Below, in pieces: positions 25,152 to 33,748 of a stretch of 64,000 nt of DNA. The notes below the pieces were generated by a model. It did not search any database. It was not told where the DNA came from and saw nothing but the letters and a program-made list of their open reading frames with translations. Every line of letters begins with the position of its first letter. Position 1 is the first letter of the stretch. This DNA comes from Sphingomonas sp. SORGH_AS_0879. Lineage in GTDB: Bacteria > Pseudomonadota > Alphaproteobacteria > Sphingomonadales > Sphingomonadaceae. The stretch lies in contig NZ_JAUTBJ010000002.1 in the NCBI RefSeq assembly GCF_030819175.1, forward strand, positions 2,738,001 to 2,802,000. Reading direction: 5' to 3'. The position numbers and the translations under genes are program-made.

Positions 25152-25721
25152 TCACAGCATTTGGGAGGTCTGGGCGCTCGGCACAAGCCTTTCCGCATCG
25201 GGATTGAGCTGGCCGATCCGCCAGTTGAGCACCCCGGCGAAGGACAGCCACACCAGATAGGGCAGCATCAACCACGCCGCCCCGCGCCGAATCCGCGAAA
25301 AAGCGACGGTGGTGACGATCGACAGCAGCAGGATCGCGATCAACACGACCAGCGCCGTACCGACCTTGTGCGCGCCGAAAAACAGCGGGGTCCAGGCCAG
25401 GTTCAGCGCGAACTGGGCCACGAACAGGCCGATGGCGACGCCCCGCCCGCGAGCGCCCCGCGCATGGACGATCATCGCGAGCGCCAGACCGATCAGGACG
25501 TAGAGCGTCGTCCAGGCCACCGGGAACACCCAGCCGGGCGGAGTCAGCTCGGGCTTGGTGAGCGCCATATACCAGCCATTCTCGCTGCCTGCGGGCACCG
25601 AGCGCCCCGATGCGAAACCCAGCAGCAGAACAAGGGGCACGATGACGACCGCCCAGCGCAGGAAGGACATCCGCAACTGACCCTTCGACGCGATCGTACC
25701 CAATTGACCCTCTTTCGCCAT
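25152..25721 (-). CDS. tspO: TspO/MBR family tryptophan-rich sensory protein
   Basis: 189 residues (172 if the ATG at 25670 is used, which has AAGGG upstream). Five transmembrane helices with the family motifs GWYMALTKPELTPPGWVFPV, NLAWTPLFFG and LPYLVWLSFAGVLNW. TspO proteins bind porphyrins and, in alphaproteobacteria, modulate pigment or stress responses. It is upstream of ubiK and downstream of tlyA on the same strand. Confidence 0.93.
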   Translation of the reverse strand: MAKEGQLGTIASKGQLRMSFLRWAVVIVPLVLLLGFASGRSVPAGSENGWYMALTKPELTPPGWVFPVAWTTLYVLIGLALAMIVHARGARGRGVAIGLFVAQFALNLAWTPLFFGAHKVGTALVVLIAILLLSIVTTVAFSRIRRGAAWLMLPYLVWLSFAGVLNWRIGQLNPDAERLVPSAQTSQML

Positions 25722-25793
25722 GATGCCCGTGGGTGTGCCGCACCGGCCACAGACAGTAAACGGATAAGGTGAATTTTATATGGGCCGAGCCGT

Positions 25794-26528
25794 TCAATTT
25801 CGGGATGCGGCGATCAGAAACTCGATATTGCCCTCGGGTCCGGTGATGGGACTTCGGGTCACGCCCGCGACCTGCCATCCTGCCTCGGTCAGCCAGGCGA
25901 CTACTTGATCGCAGACGCGTGCGTGGACGGCGGGATCGCGGACCACCCCGCCCTTGCCGACCTCCTCACGCCCCGCCTCGAACTGCGGCTTGATGAGCGC
26001 GAGCAGCCGCGCGTCCGGGGCAGCGAAGCTCAGCGGGCGCTCCAGCACCTTGGCCAGCCCGATGAAACTGGCATCGCAGACGATCATGTTCACGGGTTCG
26101 GGGATATGCGCATCGGTCAGGATGCGGGCGCTGGTCTGTTCATGGACGATGACGCGCGGGTCCTGCCGCAGCGACCAGGCGAGCTGGTTGGTGCCGCTAT
26201 CGACCGCATAGACCCGCGCCGCCCCCTTTTGCAGCAGCACGTCGGTAAAGCCCCCGGTCGAACTGCCGACATCGATCGCCACCGCATCGGTCACGTCCCA
26301 ACCGAAATGCTCCAGCCCGTGCGCCAGCTTGATGCCGCCGCGCGACACCCAGGGATGGTCACGCCCGCGCACGTCGAGCGCGGCATCCTCCGACAATTGC
26401 TGGCCGGGCTTGGCGATCTTCGTCTCGCCCGAAAAGACCAGGCCCGCCATCACGAGCGCCTGCGCGCGCGAACGGGATTCCACGAGTCCGCGGTCCACGA
26501 GCATCTGGTCGACACGCAGCTTGGCCAT
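25794..26528 (-). CDS. tlyA: TlyA family rRNA 2'-O-methyltransferase
   Basis: 244 residues: S4 RNA-binding domain at about 1-60 (LRVDQMLVDRGLVESRSRAQ) and an FtsJ-like SAM methyltransferase (AIDVGSSTGGFTDVLLQKGA; CDASFIGL; LIKPQFEAGRE). TlyA methylates rRNA cytidines at 2'-OH. The start at 26528 is the usual family position. It is probably cotranscribed with tspO and ubiK. Confidence 0.94.
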   Translation of the reverse strand: MAKLRVDQMLVDRGLVESRSRAQALVMAGLVFSGETKIAKPGQQLSEDAALDVRGRDHPWVSRGGIKLAHGLEHFGWDVTDAVAIDVGSSTGGFTDVLLQKGAARVYAVDSGTNQLAWSLRQDPRVIVHEQTSARILTDAHIPEPVNMIVCDASFIGLAKVLERPLSFAAPDARLLALIKPQFEAGREEVGKGGVVRDPAVHARVCDQVVAWLTEAGWQVAGVTRSPITGPEGNIEFLIAASRN

Positions 26529-26667
26529 GCCCCGCCCCTACCCCCCGGCTCGGCCCGTCGCAAGCCACGATCCACTGGGCTCGAAAGCTATTGCCTATCT
26601 TTTTAGTAGGAATAGATTGACTACCTGGATCGGGAGTCGACCCGACCCGGAATCGAGGAGACGCCAT

Positions 26668-27348
26668 ATGGGTTCGTTCGCATCCTATGAGGCCCGCAAA
26701 CCGACGGTCCTCACCGTACCCGGGCTGGGCGGCTCGGGCCGCTCGCATTGGCAGAGCCTGTGGGAAGAGGCGCGACCCGACACGATCCGGGTCGAACTGG
26801 GCATGTGGTCGACGCCGCACCGCAATGCGTGGGTCACGCGGCTCGATCAGGCGATCCGCCAGGCGCAGGCGCCGGTGATCCTGGCGGCGCATTCGCTGGG
26901 CTGTCTGGCCGTCGCCTGGTGGGCGGAATTGTCGCCGCAACCCTATGGCTGGCCGGTCGCGGGCGCATTGCTGGTCGCGCCCGCCGATGTCGACCGCGCG
27001 GATGCGCCGGATGCGTTGAAGGGCTTCGCGCCGTCGCCGCGCACGCCGCTGCCCTTCCCCTCGATCCTGGTGGCCAGCCAGGACGATCCCTGGATCTCGA
27101 TCGAGCGCGCGCACAGCCTGGCGGTCGATTGGGGTAGCCATTTCGTCGATGCCGGGCACCAGGGGCATATCAATGCGGCCAGCGGTCTGGGCTGGTGGCA
27201 GGAAGGTCAGGAACTGCTTGACCGGGTGATCGCCGCGAGCGGCACGGATCGCCCGACGCCTTCGGGGCCGTTATCGCCGAGCGATGCGCGCGCCGTGCTG
27301 GCGGTCAACGCGACGGACGCGGCGCAGGCGCATTATCTGGGGCGGTGA
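26668..27348 (+). CDS. RBBP9/YdeN-family alpha/beta hydrolase
   Basis: 226 residues from the ATG at 26668, which has AGGAG seven bases upstream. The fold begins with TVLTVPGLGGSGRSHWQSLW; the nucleophile elbow is AAHSLGCLA (Ser about 74), with Asp in VASQDDPWIS and His in DAGHQGHIN, a complete catalytic triad of the RBBP9/YdeN serine hydrolase family. The last 40 residues are a low-complexity tail. It stands alone, followed by a cluster of dispersed repeats. Confidence 0.9.
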   Translation: MGSFASYEARKPTVLTVPGLGGSGRSHWQSLWEEARPDTIRVELGMWSTPHRNAWVTRLDQAIRQAQAPVILAAHSLGCLAVAWWAELSPQPYGWPVAGALLVAPADVDRADAPDALKGFAPSPRTPLPFPSILVASQDDPWISIERAHSLAVDWGSHFVDAGHQGHINAASGLGWWQEGQELLDRVIAASGTDRPTPSGPLSPSDARAVLAVNATDAAQAHYLGR

Positions 27349-27386
27349 GGATAGCCCGGCGCTCGGGGCCTATGGCCGGGCATGTG

Positions 27387-27564
27387 CTTCGACTTCGCTC
27401 AGCGCGAACGGAGGTGAGACGTCCCCTCCCCCTCCTCCGTCCAGCCTGAGCGAAGTCGAAGGCCAAAGGAAACGCCGTGCCTCTAATCCCACCCCCGACA
27501 AAGCCGAGGTGATGTACCTGGCGGATGGCGCGGCGTAGCCTTCGACTTCGCTCAGGCTGAACGG
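27387..27564. repeat. Three copies of a 26-bp dispersed repeat, alternating orientation
   Basis: Copies of CTTCGACTTCGCTCAGGCTG followed by AACGG lie at 27387-27412 (plus, variant CAGCGCGAACGG), 27437-27462 (minus) and 27539-27564 (plus). Copies one and two face each other and could form a hairpin. I recall similar units scattered between genes in sphingomonads (REP-like). The third copy overlaps the last codons of the small gene at 27552-27728. Confidence 0.75.
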
Positions 27565-27728
27565 CGGCTGGAGTCCTGTTCGGATGAAGCGACGTCGGCC
27601 TCATGCCGCGCCGCCTTCGCCGCCGCCGTGACGGCCTTCATTCGCCGCCACATGCGGACATTCAACCCGATCATCATGACCACCGCCAGCGTCGTGAAGA
27701 CGATGACGGCGGTCCAGCCGCGGATCAC
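27552..27728 (-). CDS. Small single-TM membrane protein coupled to dxs
   Basis: A 58-codon gene. The GTG at 27728 overlaps the dxs TGA (GTGA). It reads [20 protein letters not shown], giving one N-terminal transmembrane helix, then a basic/alanine-rich helix ([20 protein letters not shown]) and a polar tail. The C-terminal codons come from the dispersed repeat at 27539-27564. Not recognised; the stop-start overlap and the coherent membrane-helix pattern support it as a real gene. Confidence 0.55.
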   Translation of the reverse strand: MIRGWTAVIVFTTLAVVMMIGLNVRMWRRMKAVTAAAKAARHEADVASSEQDSSRRSA

Positions 27729-29650
27729 GCCCGCGCGCCTTCGGGGACGTTGGCGCTATTGTGGCGCAGCGCCTTCAGCACCGTCTCGACGATCGCATCG
27801 GCGTCCAGTCCGGCCTGGGCATATTGCACCTCGGGCTTGTCCTGATCCTGGAAGATATCCGGCAGGCGCATGGTGCGCAGCTTGAGGCCGCCGTCGATCA
27901 GCCCCTCGTCCGACGCCATGGTCAGCACATGCGCGCCGAGGCCGCCGATCGCATTCTCCTCGATCGTCACCGCCACCTCATGGGTTGTCAGCATCCGGCG
28001 GATCAGCGCCTCGTCGAGCGGCTTGGCGAAGCGCAGGTCGGCGACCGAGGTCGACAGCCCCTTCGCCTCCAGCGTGTCGGCGGCGCGCAGGGCCTCCGCC
28101 AGACGGGTGCCGAGCGAGAGGATGGCGACCTTCTTGCCCTCACGCACGACACGCCCCTTGCCGATCTCCAGCAATTCGGGCGTCTCGGGCAGCGCCACGC
28201 CGACGCCGTTGCCGCGCGGATAGCGAACCGCGATCGGCCCGCTGTCATGGTTGACGCAGGTATGGACCATATGGACCAGTTCCGCCTCGTCGGCGGCGGC
28301 CATCACCACCATGTTGGGCAGGCTGGCCAGATAGGTGACGTCGAACGACCCCGCATGGGTCGCCCCGTCCGCCCCGACCAGCCCGGCGCGGTCGATCGCG
28401 AAGCGGACCGGCAGATTCTGGATCGCCACGTCATGGACGACCTGGTCATAGGCGCGCTGGAGGAAGGTCGAATAGATCGCGCAGAAGGGCCGCATCCCTT
28501 GCGCCGCCAGACCGGCCGCGAAGGTCACGGCATGCTGCTCGGCAATGCCCACGTCGAAGAAGCGGTCGGGATAGGTCACGGCGAACTTGTCCAGCCCGGT
28601 GCCCGAGGGCATTGCGGCGGTGATGGCGCAAATACGCGGATCGCTCTCCGCCTCGCGGGCCAGCGCCTCGCCGAACACATTCTGATAGGCGGGCGGTCCC
28701 GGAGGGGCCTTGGCCTGTGCGCCGGTGATGACGTCGAACTTCTGGACGCCGTGATATTTGTCCGCCGCCGCCTCGGCCGGGGCATAGCCCTTGCCCTTCT
28801 TTGTGACGACATGGATCAGGATCGGGCCTTCCTCGGCGTCGCGGACATTCTCCAGCACCGGGATCAGATGGTCCAGATTATGGCCGTCGATCGGGCCGAC
28901 ATAATAAAAGCCCAGTTCCTCGAACAGCGTGCCGCCCATGGTCATGCCGCGCGCGAACTCGTCGGTCTTGCGCGCCGCCTTCTGGATCGGACGCGGGAAG
29001 CGCTTGGCCAGCTTCTTGAGCACGTCGCGCACGCCCAGGAATTCGCGGCTCGACACCATGCGCGACAGATAGGCCGACAGGCCGCCCACCGGCGGCGCGA
29101 TCGACATGTCGTTGTCGTTCAGGATGACGATCAGGCGATTGCCCGCCTGCTCGGCATTGTTCATCGCCTCATAGGCCATGCCCGCCGACATCGCGCCGTC
29201 GCCGATCACCGCGATGCCCTTGCCCGGCGTGCCCGCCAGCTTGTTGGCGATCGCAAAGCCCAGCGCCGCCGAGATCGAGGTCGAGCTATGCGCCGCGCCG
29301 AAGGGGTCGTATTCGCTCTCGGTCCGCTTGGTGAAGCCCGACAGGCCGCCGCCCTGGCGGATGGTGCGGATACGATCGCGCCGCCCGGTCAGGATCTTGT
29401 GCGGATAGCATTGGTGCCCGACGTCCCACACCAGCCGGTCGTCGGGGGTGTTGAAGACATAATGGATCGCGACCGTCAGCTCGACCACGCCCAGCCCGGA
29501 ACCGAGATGACCGCCGGTGGTGCCGACCGCCGAGATCGTCTCGGTCCGCAATTCGTCGGCGAGTTGCCGCAACTGTTCGGGAGCCAGCCGACGCAGATCG
29601 TCGGGGGTATGGACCGTGTCGAGCAGCGGGGTCTGAGGAATGTCTGCCAT
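27725..29650 (-). CDS. dxs: 1-deoxy-D-xylulose-5-phosphate synthase
   Basis: 641 residues, full length. Thiamine-diphosphate enzyme joining pyruvate and glyceraldehyde 3-phosphate, the first step of the MEP isoprenoid pathway. Motifs: [30 protein letters not shown], ThDP motif [20 protein letters not shown] followed by [22 protein letters not shown], and [15 protein letters not shown]. It supplies precursors for carotenoids, hopanoids and quinones. A small membrane protein gene is coupled to its stop codon. Confidence 0.98.
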   Translation of the reverse strand: MADIPQTPLLDTVHTPDDLRRLAPEQLRQLADELRTETISAVGTTGGHLGSGLGVVELTVAIHYVFNTPDDRLVWDVGHQCYPHKILTGRRDRIRTIRQGGGLSGFTKRTESEYDPFGAAHSSTSISAALGFAIANKLAGTPGKGIAVIGDGAMSAGMAYEAMNNAEQAGNRLIVILNDNDMSIAPPVGGLSAYLSRMVSSREFLGVRDVLKKLAKRFPRPIQKAARKTDEFARGMTMGGTLFEELGFYYVGPIDGHNLDHLIPVLENVRDAEEGPILIHVVTKKGKGYAPAEAAADKYHGVQKFDVITGAQAKAPPGPPAYQNVFGEALAREAESDPRICAITAAMPSGTGLDKFAVTYPDRFFDVGIAEQHAVTFAAGLAAQGMRPFCAIYSTFLQRAYDQVVHDVAIQNLPVRFAIDRAGLVGADGATHAGSFDVTYLASLPNMVVMAAADEAELVHMVHTCVNHDSGPIAVRYPRGNGVGVALPETPELLEIGKGRVVREGKKVAILSLGTRLAEALRAADTLEAKGLSTSVADLRFAKPLDEALIRRMLTTHEVAVTIEENAIGGLGAHVLTMASDEGLIDGGLKLRTMRLPDIFQDQDKPEVQYAQAGLDADAIVETVLKALRHNSANVPEGARA

Positions 29651-29807
29651 CTGACCGGCTTATCCCAGCTAATCACGGGTGTCGATTATAACTGTTCACC
29701 GGGCCGTCATTGATGCGAAGCAATTTTCAATTGGCGGAGGTGCTGCTGGACGACGGCGGCCGGATCGCGACCATCAATCGAATCGGCCGCGCCCCGGCAA
29801 CAAAAGG

Positions 29808-30506
29808 TCAAAGCGGCGGCAATGCCCGCAGGCGGGGGAACACATCTTCCAGCGACTTGGTGTCGGGCAGGATATAGACATAGCCGCCCTTTTTCCGGAA
29901 CGTCGGGCGCAACTGCCGGGCATAGAAGGCCTGGGGCACGTTGATGCAGCCGAAGGTGATGCGGTTGTCGTCGGGCGTGGGGGACAGCATCCGTTCACGC
30001 CGCTTCTCCTTCGCTCCGGCATCCTTGGGGATCGGATGCAGCGCCACCGAGGTCGCATAATCGACCCACAGCACCCGCTCGCCTGCGACAGGCAGGCCGA
30101 ACTTGGCGAGATAGCGCCCGGCGGGCGTGGTCTTTTCCGCGGGGCCGAGCGCGGCCAGTGTCTTGGTCCCGACGCCGGGGCTCGCCTCGTCACCCGGCGC
30201 GATCCCGATCAGCACCGGCACGGCGGCCAGCGGCTTGCCATCGGGGGCGAAGAGGAACAGCGCGGCATGGGCCTTGTCGACGACCGCCCAGGGCAGGCCG
30301 CGATTGTCGCCCGAGCCGCTGACCCAGGACATCACCCGCTGGACATCCGGCGAAGGGAGGATCGGAGGCGCGGCATCCGCCTTGGTCGGCGGGGCCTTTC
30401 GCGCCGTCCTGGCGGGCGCGGCGCGGACCGTCTTGGGGCGGTGGACATCGGTCACGGCCGGGGTGGCCAGGGCAAGACCGATCAGCGGCGCCAATATGGG
30501 GATCAT
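29808..30506 (-). CDS. L,D-transpeptidase (YkuD-like) family protein
   Basis: 232 residues from the ATG at 30506 (MIPILAPLIGLALATPAVTD, a signal peptide); an upstream in-frame ATG at 30578 would add 24 residues. A Pro/Ala-rich linker leads to the catalytic region with GLPWAVVDKAHAALFLF, VALHPIP and ITFGCINVP, the last corresponding to the SHGCIR cysteine motif of YkuD enzymes (the His-Gly is Phe-Gly here). Likely a periplasmic peptidoglycan cross-linker or a divergent relative. Confidence 0.82.
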   Translation of the reverse strand: MIPILAPLIGLALATPAVTDVHRPKTVRAAPARTARKAPPTKADAAPPILPSPDVQRVMSWVSGSGDNRGLPWAVVDKAHAALFLFAPDGKPLAAVPVLIGIAPGDEASPGVGTKTLAALGPAEKTTPAGRYLAKFGLPVAGERVLWVDYATSVALHPIPKDAGAKEKRRERMLSPTPDDNRITFGCINVPQAFYARQLRPTFRKKGGYVYILPDTKSLEDVFPRLRALPPL

Positions 30507-30617
30507 CGGCAACAGGCGACTCGACAAAAATGGCCGGTCCTCCGCGATGGGAAGACCGGCACAGCTAAGGGGCTTCAATTTATCGGATCGATGCGCAGTC
30601 GATCAATGGCGTCGGGA

Positions 30618-30929
30618 TCAATGACGGGGGCGCCGTGCGGGCTTCTGTTCCTGCACGGTCAGGCGCTGTTCGACACCGTCGACGCGACCGCCGAGTTGAT
30701 CCAGCCGCTGGCCATTGGCCTGGGCCTGACCCGAGGCGGCCTGCGCTTCCGCCAGCGCCGCCTTGGCGGTGCCGTCGGTCTGCTGGAGCCGCTGCTCCAG
30801 CGAATCCACGCGTTGGCTGACCGGAGCGATCTGTTCGCGGACAAAGGACTTGGTGGCGCAACCGCTAAGGCCGACAGCGCCAGCCAGGGTCACCACCGCG
30901 AGAAGGGATTTGGAGGCAAAAGCAGACAT
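30618..30929 (-). CDS. Small coiled-coil lipoprotein
   Basis: 103 residues from the ATG at 30929. The lipobox LSGC ends the signal peptide at Cys 24. The rest is an Ala/Gln-rich coiled coil (RVDSLEQRLQQTDGTAKAAL, ALAEAQAASGQAQANGQRLD) with a basic tail KPARRPRH. It resembles Lpp-like or OmpA-linker lipoproteins found next to L,D-transpeptidases. An envelope-tethering role is inference. Confidence 0.82.
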   Translation of the reverse strand: MSAFASKSLLAVVTLAGAVGLSGCATKSFVREQIAPVSQRVDSLEQRLQQTDGTAKAALAEAQAASGQAQANGQRLDQLGGRVDGVEQRLTVQEQKPARRPRH

Positions 30930-31093
30930 AACAGTTCTTTCAGTCGTTAACCAACCGCAACAACGAAGCTGAGCGGAAAAGGTTCGACAATCCAATTCTG
31001 TTCGACCGTGCCGGTTTTTCGACTAAGCGTTTACTGCAAAATAATCGCCAAGACTTGCCAAACAACTCGACCTGTTAAGTCTTGGTTCAGAAT

Positions 31094-31687
31094 TCAGCGC
31101 CTGCGATCCGACTGCTTGGCGAAGGGGTCGCGCGGGATGCCGTCATTACCCCGGTCTTCCCTGGGAGCCTTTCTCTGTGCGCTCTTTCGGGCGGCAACGC
31201 AATCGCGCAGAGCCGCGATCGCCGTGCCGCTGCCGTCCATCGCCAGCCGTTCGACGGGCACATCGCCCCGCGCGATATCCAGTCGCTGCGACCGGGCGAG
31301 ATAGGCCAGGAAGGCCCTTTCGAAGCTGGTGACGAAACCCGGCTTTCCGTCCGAGTTGAGGCCGACCGCGAAATGCTTCGGATAACCGCCAATGGTCAGC
31401 CGAAAGTCGAGCGCCAGCCGCTCCCTGGGCTTGATCGACCAATTGTCGTTCAGCACCGTCAGATGATTGGACCCATCCCGGTCCAACCCCAGCAGCAGCG
31501 TCGTATCGCCCGGCCTTTTGTAGACGCGGGTCAGGAAACACCCCTGCCCATCCTCGCTCGGCGCCAGCGTCCAGTCGCCCAGGTCGCGCGATGGCCCGTC
31601 CGCCGCGCTCGCCGCACCACCACCGAAAGACAGGGCGGCGAACAACAACGTCAGGGCGGCAAGATACGGGCGTGGCTTGGTCATCAT
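31094..31687 (-). CDS. Secreted protein of unknown function
   Basis: About 197 residues. Three ATGs run in tandem (31690, 31687, 31684) after GGAGG; 31687 has the best spacing. Signal peptide (cleavage near AASAAD), then a compact domain with two cysteines (GQGCFLTRVYKRPGDTTLLL, and AALRDCVAARKS) that may form a disulfide. The tail is basic and low-complexity. Not recognised. It follows the DUF885 gene by 50 bp on the same strand, so the two may be cotranscribed. Confidence 0.75.
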   Translation of the reverse strand: MMTKPRPYLAALTLLFAALSFGGGAASAADGPSRDLGDWTLAPSEDGQGCFLTRVYKRPGDTTLLLGLDRDGSNHLTVLNDNWSIKPRERLALDFRLTIGGYPKHFAVGLNSDGKPGFVTSFERAFLAYLARSQRLDIARGDVPVERLAMDGSGTAIAALRDCVAARKSAQRKAPREDRGNDGIPRDPFAKQSDRRR

Positions 31688-31737
31688 CATTATCCTCCGC
31701 CACGACCCTATCCGCGACCAGGGCGATTGGCCAAGCG

Positions 31738-33543
31738 TTACGCCATCCGCTCCCGCACCACCCGCTCCAGCACGTCGAGCGGCATCGCCCCCAGCGTCAG
31801 CACCTCGTGGAACCGCTTGGGGTCCCATCCCGCCCCCGCCTTGGCCTTGGCGGCGTCGCGCAGGCGGGTCCAGACCGTGTGCCCGATCTTGTAGCTGCAC
31901 GCCTGTCCTGGCCAGACGGTATAGCGGTCTATCTCTCCCTGGCTGCGCCCGCGTGCGATGCCGGTGGTCGCGATCAGATAGTCGGTCGCCTTCTCCCGGC
32001 TCCAGCGCTTGGCATGCATCCCCGAATCGACGACCAGCCGGGTCGCGCGGAACAGCAGCGATTGCAGATAGCCGATCTGCCCCAGCGGATTGCCCTCATA
32101 CATCCCCATCTCGTCGGCAAGCTGTTCGGAATAGAGCGCCCATCCTTCGGAATAGCCGGAATAAAAGCCCCGGCGACGGATGAGCGGGATATCCTGGCTC
32201 TCCAGCGCCGACATGACCTGAAGATGATGGCCGGGCACCGCCTCATGATAGGTCAGCGTCGCCAGACCGAATTTGGGCCGGTCGAACGTGTCGCGCAGGT
32301 TGATGAAGTAGATGGCGGGCCGCGATCCGTCGAGCGAGGCGGACTGGTAATAGCCGCCCGGCGCGCCCGCCTGGATCGCCTCCGGCACCCGGCGGATTTC
32401 GACCGGGGCCTTGGGCAGCGTCGCGAACTGCTCGGGCAGGCGACGGGTCATCGCCGCGACCTGCGCACGAAGCTGCTCCAGCAGGGCTTCGCGGCCCGGA
32501 TCGGTGTTGGGATAGAGCTGATCGGGCCGCTTGTTGAGCGCGACCAGCCGCTCGCCCACGCTGCCCTGGGTCAGCCCCTGCGCCTTCAAGAGCCCGTCGA
32601 GCCGCGCGCTTATCTCGGCAACCTGCGCCAGCCCCAGCCGGTGGATTTCATCGCCCGCCATATTGGTGGTCGTCGCGGCGGCGGCAGCGGCGGTGTAATA
32701 GGCCGCACCGTCCGGCAAGCGCCAGACGCCCGCGTCGTGCACCGCCTTGGCGCGGAGTTCGGTGACCAGCGCCCGCTGGCGGTCGAGCGCGGGGAAGACC
32801 CGCTCGCCCATCAGCCGCGCGACGGTGGCGGCACGCTCGGGCGGCAGTTGCGCGGCCTTCAGCTTGGCCGCCAGGTCCATGGCGGGGCCGGTCGCCTCGG
32901 GCGCCTTGTCGCGCACCGCCGCCAACTGTTTCAGCGTCGTATCGAGGATATAGTCGGGGGCGAAGACGCCCCGCCCCGCATCCTCGCGCTGCCGCGCCGT
33001 CTCGGCATCGATTGCATTGGCGAAGGCCTCGACCCGCGCGACATAGGCGTCGGCATCGGCGGCATGGGTGACCCGGTGCTGGCTGGACAGAAAGTCGGGC
33101 ACGTCGCGATAGGCGCCCGACAACTGGCTGAGCACATAAGGGGCATAGCGGCCCGCGCTCGATCCATAGGCGAAGCGCTCGCCCGCGATCACCCGGTCCA
33201 GGCCATAGGCGACGATGTCATAGTCCAGCCGCGCCGCCGGCCCCAGCGAGGTGCGAGGGATGGTACGCAACGCCGCCAGTTCCTGTTTGGCGCGGGCGAA
33301 TTGCCGCGCCTCGCCCGCGCGGGAGGCGTCGCCGAGCCTGCTCTTCAACGCCGCGCGCGGGCCGGTATCGAGCCCCAGCGAGGTCGCCTGTTCCGGGCTG
33401 TCCTCCAGCCGGACGTAGAAGAAGCGGTCCAGCATCGCGCGCAATTCCCCGTCGCGCGATCCCTCCGCTCCGCGCGCCATTCCCGGCAAGGCGGCGGCGA
33501 CCGTGGCAAGGCTGGCGGAGGCGAGGAACTGGCGACGCTGCAT
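31738..33543 (-). CDS. DUF885 family zinc peptidase-like protein, Tat exported
   Basis: 601 residues from the ATG at 33543, with GGAG upstream. It begins MQRRQFLASASLATVAAALP, a twin-arginine-type signal. The DUF885 metalloprotease-like domain fills the rest: HEAVPGHHLQ supplies metal ligands and GYSEGWALYSEQL the downstream glutamates; both are family signatures. Expected to be a periplasmic carboxypeptidase-like enzyme of unknown substrate. Confidence 0.93.
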   Translation of the reverse strand: MQRRQFLASASLATVAAALPGMARGAEGSRDGELRAMLDRFFYVRLEDSPEQATSLGLDTGPRAALKSRLGDASRAGEARQFARAKQELAALRTIPRTSLGPAARLDYDIVAYGLDRVIAGERFAYGSSAGRYAPYVLSQLSGAYRDVPDFLSSQHRVTHAADADAYVARVEAFANAIDAETARQREDAGRGVFAPDYILDTTLKQLAAVRDKAPEATGPAMDLAAKLKAAQLPPERAATVARLMGERVFPALDRQRALVTELRAKAVHDAGVWRLPDGAAYYTAAAAAATTTNMAGDEIHRLGLAQVAEISARLDGLLKAQGLTQGSVGERLVALNKRPDQLYPNTDPGREALLEQLRAQVAAMTRRLPEQFATLPKAPVEIRRVPEAIQAGAPGGYYQSASLDGSRPAIYFINLRDTFDRPKFGLATLTYHEAVPGHHLQVMSALESQDIPLIRRRGFYSGYSEGWALYSEQLADEMGMYEGNPLGQIGYLQSLLFRATRLVVDSGMHAKRWSREKATDYLIATTGIARGRSQGEIDRYTVWPGQACSYKIGHTVWTRLRDAAKAKAGAGWDPKRFHEVLTLGAMPLDVLERVVRERMA

Positions 33544-33748
33544 GGATACTCCCGTGTCGGATGGCATGAGGCACGAACGCTAAGATGTTGAAGCAACTGT
33601 GCAAAGCGAATTATCGGCGCATCCGCCGCAATGGTCCCCGCCGCGCCCCTGCACCGTTTCTGCACGGGATCCGGACAGGATGATCGCCGGACCGACCGCC
33701 CCGCCTCGATGGCCGACCGGCACAAGGCTCCCATCGAGGGAGATCGGC

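Noticed and set aside
27761..29713. 650-codon open frame on the plus strand opposite dxs
   Set aside because: High-GC mirror frame of a full-length dxs; Arg/His/Gly-rich with no domain motifs.
31591..33591. 666-codon plus-strand frame opposite the DUF885 gene
   Set aside because: Mirror frame of a clear metalloprotease-like gene; no ribosome site or domain.
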